DNA of 64,000 bases, from assembly GCA_043228905.1 (NCBI GenBank), contig JBHGNT010000012.1, positions 7,812,001-7,876,000 on the forward strand. The letters run 5' to 3'. The notes beneath the pieces are model-generated. The model did no database searches and was not told the DNA's origin. It saw nothing but the letters and a program-made list of their open reading frames with translations. Shown one piece after another: positions 22,551 through 32,535 of this stretch; position 1 is the stretch's first letter; each line of letters opens with the position of its first letter. A program made the position numbers and the translations under genes. Origin of the DNA: Azolla caroliniana. Taxonomy: Eukaryota > Polypodiophyta.

Positions 22551-24989
22551 GAACATGCCAAAATTGTCGGCATAGGAGACGTGTGGCTGACAACACCAAC
22601 CGGATGCAAGTTGCTGTTGAAGGATGTCCGACACGTTCCGAAAGTTCGTCTGAACCTGATATCAGCCGATCGGCTAGATGATGAAGGCTACACGGGTAGC
22701 ATCCGGAACGGTGTCATGAAGTTCAGCAAAGGGAGCCTGATTGTGGCTCAGGCCCGAAAGGTAAACACATTGTACCTGATGAATGCCCGGTTATGTCCGG
22801 AAGAAGTGAACGTGGCTTCCGACACTGCCGGTGAGCTGTGGCACAAGAGGCTATGTCACATGAGTGAGAAGGGGATGAAGAGGCTTGGAGACGACAACCT
22901 CATTCCAGTGAAGAACGTGCACTTAGAGAAGTGCACTGATTGTCTGGCCGGTAAGCAGAACCGGACCTCCTTCCGACCAAGGCCACCGATGAGACGTAAT
23001 GCACCACTGGAGTTGGTGCATACGGATGTTTGTCAAGTAGACACGAAGTCACATGCCGGAGCGCAGTACTTCGTGACGTTCATAGATGACCACAGCCGGA
23101 AGCTGTGGGCCACACCGCTGAAGACGAAGGATCAGGTGTTATCAGTCTTCAAAGAGCTCCACGCGAGAGTGGAAAGAGAAACCGGCCGGAAGCTGAAGGC
23201 GGTTCGAGCAGATAACGGAGGAGAGTACCGGGGGCAGTTCGAGGAGTACTGCCGCTCGAAGGGAATCCGGCTCGAATTTACCGTGCCGAAGACGCCGGAA
23301 CTAAACGGACTGGCCGAGAGGATGAACCGGACCATAATGGAGAGGGTCCGGAGTATGCTAGCGCATGCAAAACTACCCAAGAAGTTTTGGGCTGAGGCAC
23401 TGTCGACGGCGACATATGTGATAAACAGATCACCCTCAGTACCCTTGGACGGAGACACGCCACAGAGAGTATGGACCGGTAAGGAAGTGTCTTACCGGCA
23501 TATGAGGGTGTTCGGGTGTCTCGCGTACGTGCATGTAGCAAAGGACCGGAGAGGAAAGTTAGATCCAAAGACCCGGCCATGCATATTCCTCGGTTACGGT
23601 GATGATGAGTTCGGCTACCGAGTGTGGGACCCGGTCGACAAGAAGGTATTCCGGAGTCGAGATATTATCTTCATGGAGGACAAGACGCTCGCCGACTGGG
23701 AGTCGGAGAAGAAGATAATGAACTCCGAGTCGACCGGTAAGGATAGACTCTACAATGAGCAGACCCAACCGGCAAGAGACCGGTTAGCACTCGAGGAACC
23801 AGCCGGTTACAGTGAGGATACCGAACCGGCAGAAGAAGAAGTAGAGGAAGCTGAGACCGGAACCGACCAAGACCCCGAATCGGACTCGGATGAAGAGCAA
23901 ATGGAGAAGCCGGTTACCAAAGCCCGAAGACGTAGATATCCTCTCAGAGAGAGAAGGGCGCCCCGGAGATTTCCGAATGCAGAGCATGTTCTGCTGACCG
24001 ATGAGGGGGAACCGGAAAGCTTCGAAGAAGCGAAGGAAGACACCCACAGCCGAAAATGGTTAAGTGCCATGCAGGATGAGATGGATTCCCTGCATGAGAA
24101 CCATACGTATGAATTGGTGGAGCTGCCGAAAGGAAAGCGGGCACTCCGAAACAAGTGGGTGTTCAAGTTGAAACCGGGAGATGCCGGCAACCCCCCGAGA
24201 TACAAAGCCAGGATCGTGCTGAAGGGGTTCCAGCAGAAGAAGGGCGTGGACTTCGACGAAATATTCGCCCCGGTAGTAAAGATGACCTCCATCCGGACGG
24301 TGCTGAGTATAGCAGCAAGCATGGACCTCGAGGTAGAGCAGCTGGACGTGAAGACGGCATTCCTTCATGGCGACCTCGAAGAGGTGATCTACATGCAGCA
24401 ACCGGAAGGATTTGTGGAGAAAGGGAAGGAGCACCTGGTATGCCGGTTGAAGAAGAGCCTATACGGACTGAAGCAGGCTCCCCGGCAATGGTATCAGAAG
24501 TTCGACTCCTTCATGACCGATCAAGGGTACCACAAGACGCAGGCCGATCACTGCGTGTTTGTGAAGAAGTTCGAAGGAGGGGACTTCCTGATACTCCTCC
24601 TGTACGTGGATGACATGTTGATCGTCGGACGGGACCAAGTCAAAATACGGATGCTGAAGAAGGCTCTCAACCAGACCTTCTCAATGAAAGACTTGGGTCC
24701 GGCAAGACAGATGCTGGGGATGCACATCATTCGGGACCGGTCAGTGAAGCAATTATGGTTGTCACAGGAGAAGTACGTGACAAAGGTGCTTCACAGGTTT
24801 AACATGACAGATGCGAAACCGGTCGGATCGACACTTCCGGCAAACTGCAAGCTATCCGGCAAGCAAAGCCCGAAGACGAAAGGAGAGAAGGCAGATATGA
24901 TGAAGATTCCATATGCCTCTGTCGTCGGGAGCTTGAGTACGCAATGGTTTGTACCCGACCAGACATTGGATACGCAGTCGGAGTGGTGA
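22518..24989 (+). CDS. E3 Copia pol: integrase and reverse transcriptase (823 codons open)
   Basis: The real continuation of gag-pro enters this frame near 22550 ('IVGIGDVWLTT'); the ATG at 22518 is only the first in frame. Domains: pre-integrase HHCC region (residues about 108-150; 'LWHKRLCHMS' and 'CTDCLAGKQ'); integrase catalytic core with D ('HTDVC', about 170), D ('RADNGGEY', about 231) and E ('NGLAERMNRT', about 265); linker rich in acidic residues (about 410-480); reverse transcriptase from about 540 with 'DVKTAFLHGDLEE' and the catalytic YVDD (about 695). A base is missing near 24934, so the last residues are out of frame and RNase H continues at 24944. This is the best-preserved pol in the window, not functional as it stands. 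Confidence 0.92.
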   Translation: MITAVSGWGIKEHAKIVGIGDVWLTTPTGCKLLLKDVRHVPKVRLNLISADRLDDEGYTGSIRNGVMKFSKGSLIVAQARKVNTLYLMNARLCPEEVNVASDTAGELWHKRLCHMSEKGMKRLGDDNLIPVKNVHLEKCTDCLAGKQNRTSFRPRPPMRRNAPLELVHTDVCQVDTKSHAGAQYFVTFIDDHSRKLWATPLKTKDQVLSVFKELHARVERETGRKLKAVRADNGGEYRGQFEEYCRSKGIRLEFTVPKTPELNGLAERMNRTIMERVRSMLAHAKLPKKFWAEALSTATYVINRSPSVPLDGDTPQRVWTGKEVSYRHMRVFGCLAYVHVAKDRRGKLDPKTRPCIFLGYGDDEFGYRVWDPVDKKVFRSRDIIFMEDKTLADWESEKKIMNSESTGKDRLYNEQTQPARDRLALEEPAGYSEDTEPAEEEVEEAETGTDQDPESDSDEEQMEKPVTKARRRRYPLRERRAPRRFPNAEHVLLTDEGEPESFEEAKEDTHSRKWLSAMQDEMDSLHENHTYELVELPKGKRALRNKWVFKLKPGDAGNPPRYKARIVLKGFQQKKGVDFDEIFAPVVKMTSIRTVLSIAASMDLEVEQLDVKTAFLHGDLEEVIYMQQPEGFVEKGKEHLVCRLKKSLYGLKQAPRQWYQKFDSFMTDQGYHKTQADHCVFVKKFEGGDFLILLLYVDDMLIVGRDQVKIRMLKKALNQTFSMKDLGPARQMLGMHIIRDRSVKQLWLSQEKYVTKVLHRFNMTDAKPVGSTLPANCKLSGKQSPKTKGEKADMMKIPYASVVGSLSTQWFVPDQTLDTQSEW

Positions 24990-25579
24990 GCCGGTTTATG
25001 AGCAATCCCGACAAGGAGCATTGGAACGCGGTCAAGTGGATACTCTGGTATTTGAAGGGCACTTCAAATATGTGTCTCCGATTCGGTTCCGGGAAACCTC
25101 AACTGGACGGTTTCACCGATTCGGACATGTCGGCTGATGTGGATACCAGCCGGTCTACATCCGGGTATGTGATGACATATGCAGGGGGAGCTGTTTCGTG
25201 GCAGTCGAGGCTGCAGAAGACGGTTGCATTGTCAACCACAGAGGCGGAGTACATGGCGGCTGTAGAAGCCGGCAAGGAAATATTATGGATGAAGGACTTC
25301 ATCGGAGAGCTCGGTATCCGGCAAGAGGAATACCGACTCTACTGCGACAGTCAAAGTGCCATCCACCTTGCTAAGAATGCGGCCTACCATTCCCGGACGA
25401 AGCATATCCAGCGGAGGTATCACTGGATCCGGGAAAGGGTAGATGACCAGGAGTTCGCACTGGCGAAGATCCACACGGCCGAGAACGGGTCAGATATGCT
25501 GACCAAAGTGCTGACACCCGACAAGCTGGACGCATGCCGGAAGAGGATCGGGCTGGAAAGACACCCCATGCCGGAGTGA
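24944..25579 (+). CDS. E3 Copia RNase H domain
   Basis: The continuation of E3 pol after a one-base deletion near 24934. It reads 'RPDIGYAVGVVSRFM' and then RNase H with 'GFTDSDMSADVDTSRSTSGY', 'STTEAEYMAA' and 'YCDSQSAIHLAKN', ending in the Copia tail 'DMLTKVLTPDKLDACR'. The stop at 25577-25579 is followed at once by the purine tract AAGGGGGAGTT and the 3' LTR. Confidence 0.92.
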   Translation: MVCTRPDIGYAVGVVSRFMSNPDKEHWNAVKWILWYLKGTSNMCLRFGSGKPQLDGFTDSDMSADVDTSRSTSGYVMTYAGGAVSWQSRLQKTVALSTTEAEYMAAVEAGKEILWMKDFIGELGIRQEEYRLYCDSQSAIHLAKNAAYHSRTKHIQRRYHWIRERVDDQEFALAKIHTAENGSDMLTKVLTPDKLDACRKRIGLERHPMPE

Positions 25580-25589
25580 AGGGGGAGTT

Positions 25590-25723
25590 TGTTGGGAGAC
25601 AGGTCCCTCCGGATGGGAAGGGAGAAGAGCAGTGCCAACGAACAAACTCGGTCGAGGCCGACAGGCCGAGGCCGAAACGGTATGAACAGGATGGGGAGTA
25701 CCCGACTGCGGAGAGCCAGATGG
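25590..25723 (+). mobile_element. E3 3' LTR, truncated to about 134 bp
   Basis: TGTTGGGAGA matches the 5' LTR start. The match ends at about 25723 (GAGAGCCAGATGG), where E2 sequence begins. It carries a 37-bp segment (about 25637-25673) that is missing in the 5' LTR. Confidence 0.9.
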
Positions 25724-26295
25724 GTGCGTTATGCCGGCATAACGATGACACGGGGATACCAACCAAAAATAAGTCACCCTCTTTGAGTGTGAAGTATAAA
25801 GGGTACAAGGAATGTACCTTTGTTCCTCGAGCAAGCAAGAGGTTCCCTTTGTGGAGTGTCCACCCTCCTTATGAGAATCCGGCACGGATGCCGGCTTCGT
25901 CAAACTGTTTGACTGAGATCAAGGGTCTTGAGAGCTCAGGAACGTATCGGACATTGTGTAGTACGAGTGTAGAGCCACCCGGAAGGTTGAGCTATCCGAT
26001 TCCGATTATAGCACAGAGCTGCTAGTTTCCGACTCGAACTGAGTCGGAGTGCTGGTCCGAGTATTGCCGAAACTGAGATCGGTGAGGTGTCACATGATAC
26101 GATGCGCCCGAGTCCAGGAGCCATGTGCTCGATTCATCAGTCGTAAGAAGAACTTCTTATTCGACTAGGTTCTCTATGCATAATATGTTCGGGTCGGTCA
26201 TCAAAATTTCGGCTGAAGAGTTGACGTAGTTGACCTCCTCATGCCGGCTACTCTTCTGATCCACTCTTTGAGCTTTGTCGGTTTTTGCTTTGAGT
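25724..26295 (-). pseudogene. E2 Copia protease and start of the pre-integrase region
   Basis: On the minus strand the region reads from the zinc-knuckle linker ('ALKAKTDKAQRVDQKS') through the Copia protease active site DSGAS ('WLLDSGASYHVTP', about 26115-26150) to 'NVRYVPELSRPLISVKQFDEAG'. Stops are present near 26155 and 26020. Integrase and the front of RT are missing, lost with the end of the E3 LTR at 25723. Removing B and one GCCCG joins this region in frame to the E2 zinc knuckle at 51071. Confidence 0.85.
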
Positions 26296-26300
26296 GCCCG
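26296..26300. repeat. Target-site duplication GCCCG of B, left
   Basis: GCCCG precedes the LTR start at 26301 and recurs at 51066-51070 directly after the last B LTR. Collapsing it restores the E2 gag-protease frame. Confidence 0.93.
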
Positions 26301-26367
26301 TGTTGTCCGCCGGAATAGTAACCGACGGACAAGAGCGTAGGAATAAGAAATAATATAAGATCATAAC
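26301..26367 (+). mobile_element. B Gypsy, first 67 bp of the 5' LTR
   Basis: TGTTGTCCGCCGG...GATCATAAC matches the start of the B LTRs at 48025 and 50628 with one or a few differences. The match stops at 26367, where an unrelated LTR (element A) begins. Confidence 0.9.
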
Positions 26368-26818
26368 TGTTACCCAGCCGGCAACGGAGCGGAGACCAGA
26401 ATGTGAAAGGGATGGTTATTTGGAATATATTTTAATTAAGTAAAGTAGATTTTAATTATGTAGTGAACAAACGGACTGGAATCGGTATGTTGATCCAAAT
26501 CCGGACCGATTCCGAACAGGTGCCGGTTGGCACCGTTTTGTACGCAGCACCGGTGACCTATATAAAGGCCCGGTTACAATGTAAAACTTCAACAGAGAAT
26601 TAATATAAACTTCTTGTTTTATCTTCACGTATTGATTATCGTTCTGTATTAATTGTTATATCTTATGCGTGTATTAAGTGAATGCCTTATTGCTAAATAG
26701 CCAATTAAGTCGAATTAATCGTGGTGTCTTAAGTTATCTCGCCGTAACACCCCTTTGGTGAAGTGTCTTCCGGACACACCCTGTGTTAGGCCATTGTCCG
26801 GCCCTAAGGATTAACACA
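26368..26818 (+). mobile_element. A Gypsy, 5' LTR (451 bp)
   Basis: Begins TGTTACCC inside the B LTR and ends ATTAACACA. A TATA box CTATATAAAGG lies near 26560. A primer-binding site TGGCGACCACG begins at 26824, five bases after the LTR. The 3' partner is missing. Confidence 0.8.
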
Positions 26819-26871
26819 GTTTTTGGCGACCACGATTCCTGCACAATCGCAGCGAACATCGGCGGGAATGG

Positions 26872-28677
26872 ATGACGCGACCAACGAATGACCCGGTTAC
26901 GGAGCGAGCAAGGCGACTTGTTGAACGGCTAAGGAAGCGAGAGGCTTTCCATCAAGTGACAAAAGAAATCAGAGCGGATCGCTCATTTTCGAAAGTGATC
27001 CGGAGAGTGGCCAAGGAATCACTTCGGCTACCACAAAATGCCTACCCGGGCGAAGGAAGCAGCCTAAGAAGCCTCCGGGAAGCGGAATCCCTTCTCCAGG
27101 CATTGGCAACGAGGGAAGGCGAATCCGAAGCATTTTCGGCATTTGAATTGGGTTCGGACGGGGAATACAGCGCGCAGACGAACTACCGCAACAGTAATGA
27201 CACCCCAGGCGGACTAGAGGACGAGGAGTCGGATACTTTGCCGACACTAGAACCATAATCGACAAGGCTAGAACCCCCGGTAACGGAAGTCGACCACACT
27301 CCGGAACCAGAAGTCGAGGACGAGAGACCTCCGACACCGGGAGTCGAGGAGGAGAAGCCTCCGACACCGCAAGAGGAGCAAGAAAGACCTCCGACGGCGA
27401 CAGAAGACCGGGAAAAACCTCCGACACCACCAGAGGAGGAACGACGACGACGACCACCACCAGCCTGTGTACCGACACCAGACGACGATATGCCGTTCCA
27501 ATATCCCAGATACCGGGATGATCTGAACGCGGAAGCCCACGTCCATGCGTTTCAACAGACCTGGGAGGCGAACTATGTGTCCCAACGCTTAAATGCAGCC
27601 GAAGAGGAATGCTCAAAACAGGCAGAGTTCGGCATGACCTTGGAGGGACCGGCCGCTAGATGGCACCGAACACAGGATCCCAGCACCATCCCCACGTTTG
27701 AAACATTAAAGACAAAATTCTTGCATTTCTTCCACAAGGAGATGGACCAGCGGGAAATGGTCAGCTTATTTTACAGTATTCGGCAGGAACCAACAAAGAA
27801 CATCCAACAATTTGTCATCCGGTTCCAGCGGATCCACAGTCAGCTTAGCCGGACACCACCGGAGGAAGAAACAAAGGCCATATTCTTAGCAGCACTCCGA
27901 GAACCCTTACAGACGGTGTGCACCGTCATCGATTTCCACACCAGCAGCATAGATCAAGTGATTGACCGAGTTCGGGAAATGGAAAACTCGAGTTCATGGC
28001 TAACCATGGGCGCACTTTAGCGTACACTACCGATAGAAGAGGACCTCCGTTTCCGGCAAGCAGTTCAATGTACGATATGCCTGAATGCCGGACATTCAGC
28101 GTTGGAATGCACCATGCATTCCCAATTCTTGCTCTGCCACTCCAGAAGTCACACAATGGAACGGTGTGAGTATAACTTGTTAAATCGACAAGCACCACCG
28201 GTCCGGCAAATTGAACCACGGAGCAATCGAGAGGAAGAAGAAGAATGCTGGCGGCGAGAGGAGCGCTATCGGACGGCACAAGATGTTCGGTATAGCGATC
28301 GAAGAGATGCTTATGACCGATATGATAGACATGATAGATATCGGAATGGACGATATGAAAGATATAACCGGGATCACTCCCCTGGCTACAACCATCGACG
28401 GGACGACTATGGCAAGGATGACGACCAGCCCCGGCAAGGATACCGCAACAAAAAGAATTTCAATAAGAAACGTCATTTCAACAAAAAGGGGGGTCATCCA
28501 CGAGAACCGGAAAAGGTCACTCCGAGCAGCCAACCAGACCAAAACCAAGCACTTACCCCCGGTTCGCCACCAAGCACACACGCCGAATCCAGCAACACCC
28601 GGAAGCCGTACTGCTATTATTGCTGGCAAGAGGGCCACTATAGTAATCAATGTTTGGCGAAGAGCTACGACAAGTGA
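26872..28677 (+). pseudogene. A Gypsy gag
   Basis: A single frame runs from the ATG at 26872 to the stop at 28675. It is broken by TAA at 27256 and TAG at 28018, and ends with TGA at 28675. Order: a charged N-terminus; a proline-rich repeat with PPTP every 10-13 residues (27270-27470); the retrotransposon gag domain ('WEANYVSQRLNAAEEE', 'LEGPAARWH' and 'FHKEMDQREMV'); an arginine/aspartate/tyrosine-rich stretch; and CCHC knuckles 'CTICLNAGHSALEC' (about 28075-28116) and 'CYYCWQEGHYSNQC' (about 28609-28650). The stops fit CAA, CAG and CGA codons changed by C to T. Confidence 0.88.
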
Positions 28678-28683
28678 CCAACG

Positions 28684-31600
28684 GTGAACGTGGTAGACGC
28701 GGAAGTCGCGGACATACAACAAGTCACTACAAGATCAAAAGGCAAAGCCACAGAGTGGGAAACTCAAGAAGCCATCCGGAAGCAGGCAACTGAATGGGTG
28801 AAGAAGGCAAATGAGCGGAATGCGGCAGAGCTTGAACAACAAAAGGAGAATGCCGAAGAGCTCACTGGCCCGGGGCAACCCAAAAACCCAACATGGCAGG
28901 CGTTACAAGAATGCCAAATCATGTTGTCGTTAGGCCGGCTGTTGCAACTGGTACCAAGCTTCACGGAAGGACTGAAGACAGGAAGGACGACAACTAACAC
29001 ACCACTGGCTCCCGCATTCTTTTCGAATCCGGAGGAAGGACCGGCAGTGGTGGACACGAGTAATCCGGCAATCACAGCCATCGTGAAAGGAAAGGAGCTA
29101 CCAGGCACGATTATCGATGGAGGATCTGGCGTGAACGTGATCAGCCTTCGAACGTGTAACACGCTAGGAATCCAGGACCGGGAACTGTGCCCGTTTTGGC
29201 TTCGGATGGCGGACACTAGCTCAGTACGGCCGACCGGATTAATACGCGATCTGGAAGTGACCATCGGGGGTCACACATTTCGCATTTCCGCAGTAGTTCT
29301 CCAGCTATAGGCTCAGGGAGCGTACCCACTATTGTTGGGACGCCCTTGGTTCAAAACAACACACATAAAGCAAAACTGGAGGAAGAATATAATTACGTAC
29401 CGGCGTGGAAAAGCAAAAGTACGAGTATCGACTCAACCACGATCCAGTACCGGCAAGGAATCAATGCCGCTATATGCGGAATGTGTCAACATGCTGGAAG
29501 GATTGGCAGACGAAGAGGTCGATCAATACTTACAGGAAAATCCGAAGATCGTACCTCTGTTCGAGATTGATGTAGCCGAAGCAGTATCACCGTACGTACT
29601 GCAACCGGACGGGACCGACGAGGAACCGGATAAAGAAGCAATCTGGGAATTACGGCAAGCACAGGAGGCACTGGAAAAAGAAATGGCAGTATCGTAGTGC
29701 GTGAAAGCATCCCAACTAGAAGAGGTAAACCTAGGTACCACAGAGGACACAAGACCAGGGCACATTGCCAAGGAAATGACCCCGGAGAACAAAACGGCAA
29801 TGATCACACTCCTAAAAGAATTTGGGGATGTGTTCGCCTGGTCCTACAAGGACATGTCGGGACTCGATCCTCAGTTATATCAACACCAGATACATCTGAG
29901 TAAAGACGCCAAACCGGTAGCGCAATGGCGTTACCGAATGAACCCGAATTACGCAGCAAAAGTCAAAGAAGAAATCGACAAGTTGCTAAGAGTGGGCTTC
30001 ATCCGGTTGGTAAAGAAAGCCACATGGCTCAGCCTGATAGTCGTAGTACCCAAAAAGAACGGTAAGATAAGAGTGTGCGTCAACTACCGGAAATTGAACG
30101 CGGCTACGGTAACAGAAGCCTTCCCACTTCCATTCACGGATGGAGTCCTGGATGCGGTCGCTGGTCATGAGGTCTACAATTTTCTGGATGGTTTCAGCGG
30201 CTATAATCAAATCCGCATGCACCCCGCCGACCAGGAGAAAACCGCTTTTGTCACCGAATGGGGAGTTTTTGTTGCCGTAGTGATGATGTTCGGACTGAAA
30301 ACGGCGCCGACAACCTTCCAGCGGATCATCATGGAGATTTTCGAAGAATTCATTTCGGCATTCACGCAGGTGTTCTTGGACGACTTCGCTGTTTATAGCC
30401 AGGAAGGGGACCACCTTCAGCACCTCTGACTATGTTTGGAGAAATGTAGGGGTTACCGACTAAGCCTGAACCCGGCAAAATGCATGTTCGGAGTAAACAA
30501 CGGAGCATTACTGGGCCACATAGTGAGCAAGGACGGTATCGCAGTGGATCCAGACAAAGTAAAAGCAATCCTGGAGGCACCGGCACTAGCCATGGCAAAG
30601 GCACTAAGCCGGTTCTTAGGACAAATTCGGTGGCATAGCCAAATGCTCCAGTATCTGGCAGACCTGGCTACATCACTGCATGCCGCGGTACATCGGACAC
30701 CGTTCCGATGGACAGACACAGAAGACCAGGCTTACCGGGCACTAAAAGTACTGTTATCACAAGCGTCGGTGGTGCAACCTCCGGATTGGTCTAAAGAGTT
30801 CCATGTGTTCGTTGACGCGTTCGACATTGCAATCGGAAGCGCACTAATGCAACTTACAGAGCCGAAATGGTACCGGCCAGTCTATTATGCCAGCCGGAAG
30901 TTGTCCCAAGCGGAACGTAATTATTCCACGATGGAAAGGGAGGCTTTAGGTATGATCTACAGTGTCACCAAGTTTAGACACTATCTGTTGGGAAGGAAAT
31001 TTTCCTTTCATGTAGATCATTTGGTGCTCCTCTATTTGGTGTCCAAAGCATCACTCACCGGTAAGCTAGCCCGGTGGACGTTACTACTGCAAGAATTCGA
31101 GTTCAAGATATTCCACCGACCAGGCATACAACATGCGGTAGCAGACTATTTAAGCAGGTTGGATTCCGACGAAACCGGCGACGGAGTCCCAGACAACTTT
31201 CCAAATGCAGAGCTGTTTAGAGTCACAACAGAAACAACAACGGATAGTTCGGTCGCAGAGGAAGACAAGTGGCTCACCAACATGCATCAATTTCTGAGCA
31301 CTGGTTTACCTCCGGAGGAGTTGAACAGAGACGAGAGGAAACGCTTAGCGGTTCAAAGTTGGCACTTCTGTCTATTACAGGACACATTGTACCACAAAGG
31401 CGCAGATGGCATATGGTGGCATGAAGTGCGCAACGACGAAAAGGAAATAATATTGCGCGAGGCACACTGTGGTGTGGCTGGAGGACATTATGCCGGAGAC
31501 GCTACGACAAGGAAAATATGGCAGAGTGAACTATGGTGGTCGACAACATTGAAAGATGCAGTTCGGTACGCTAAAGAATGTGACCTATGTCAACGAATGG

Positions 31601-32535
31601 GCCAACCAATCGAACAAGCCAGAATGCCTCACCAACCCATGCTACCGTTAGAACCATTTCAGAAATGGGGGCTAGATTTTGTCGGTCCGTTCAAACCACC
31701 GGCAATGAGAACCGGCAACCGGTACGTGATCGTCGCTACGGATTACTGCACAAAATGGGTGGAAGCCAAAGTACTACGCGGCAACACCGTGGCATCCACG
31801 ACAAAATTTTTATATGAATGCATCTGGTGCCGATATGGATGTCCGATAGAGCTCATAAGCGACCAAGGTGGGCACTTCTTAGGGCTAGTAGTGGAAAGTT
31901 TGACGACATTTTATGCGGTGGTACACAAACGGAGCACTCCCTATTATCTGCAAGCCAACGGATTAGCTGAGTCAACAAATAAAACACTACAAAACATCCT
32001 GCGAAAAATCGTCAATGAGAACTGGACGGATTGGGATACAAAGCTGCACAGTGCACTCTGGGCCTACCGAACGACATATAAGACAAGTATCCGCACAACA
32101 CCGTTTCGCCTAGCATTCGGATTGGAAGCAGTGATGCCGGTAGAGTTCCAGGTACCGAGTTTACGAATATAGATTCGGGAATGCTTAAATGAGAAGGAAT
32201 CGGAAGCTATCCAGTTAAACGCATTGTGCGAATTGGAAGAACACCGGCTAGCCAACATCATGCACCTAGAACTAGAGCAACAACGAAGGAAAGCGTTCGT
32301 GGATCGTCACCGAAAAGGGAACGAAAAGATGTTCAGAATCAGTAAGCCGATACTCGTGTTCCAACCCCAGATGGGTAAGATGCCGGGAAGGATACAGTTT
32401 CGGTGGACCGGACCATACTGGATTACGCGTGAGTTCAACGGTTCCTACGCACACAGAGCCCACGCATGCAGAGCCCCGACCTCGACGAAGCTATGGACTG
32501 CCAAGCACTCTCTGAAGCAGCCAAGAAGTGGCTAA
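28684..32535 (+). pseudogene. A Gypsy pol: protease, reverse transcriptase, RNase H, integrase
   Basis: The same frame as gag continues with no frameshift but with stops at 29308, 29695, 30427 and 32170. The retropepsin-like protease has 'IIDGGSGVNVIS' (about 29108). RT starts near 29880 with 'YAAKVKEEIDKLL', 'VVPKKNGKIRVCVNYRKLN' and 'FLDGFSGYNQIR', and has catalytic FLDDF (30373). RNase H has 'FHVFVDAFDIAIGSAL' and 'YASRKLSQAERNYS'. Integrase has an H-H-C-C finger (about 31420-31600), catalytic D ('LDFVGPF', 31671), D ('ISDQGGHF', 31855) and E ('NGLAESTNK', 31960). No chromodomain is seen. The plan resembles Tat-type non-chromovirus Gypsy elements. Confidence 0.9.
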
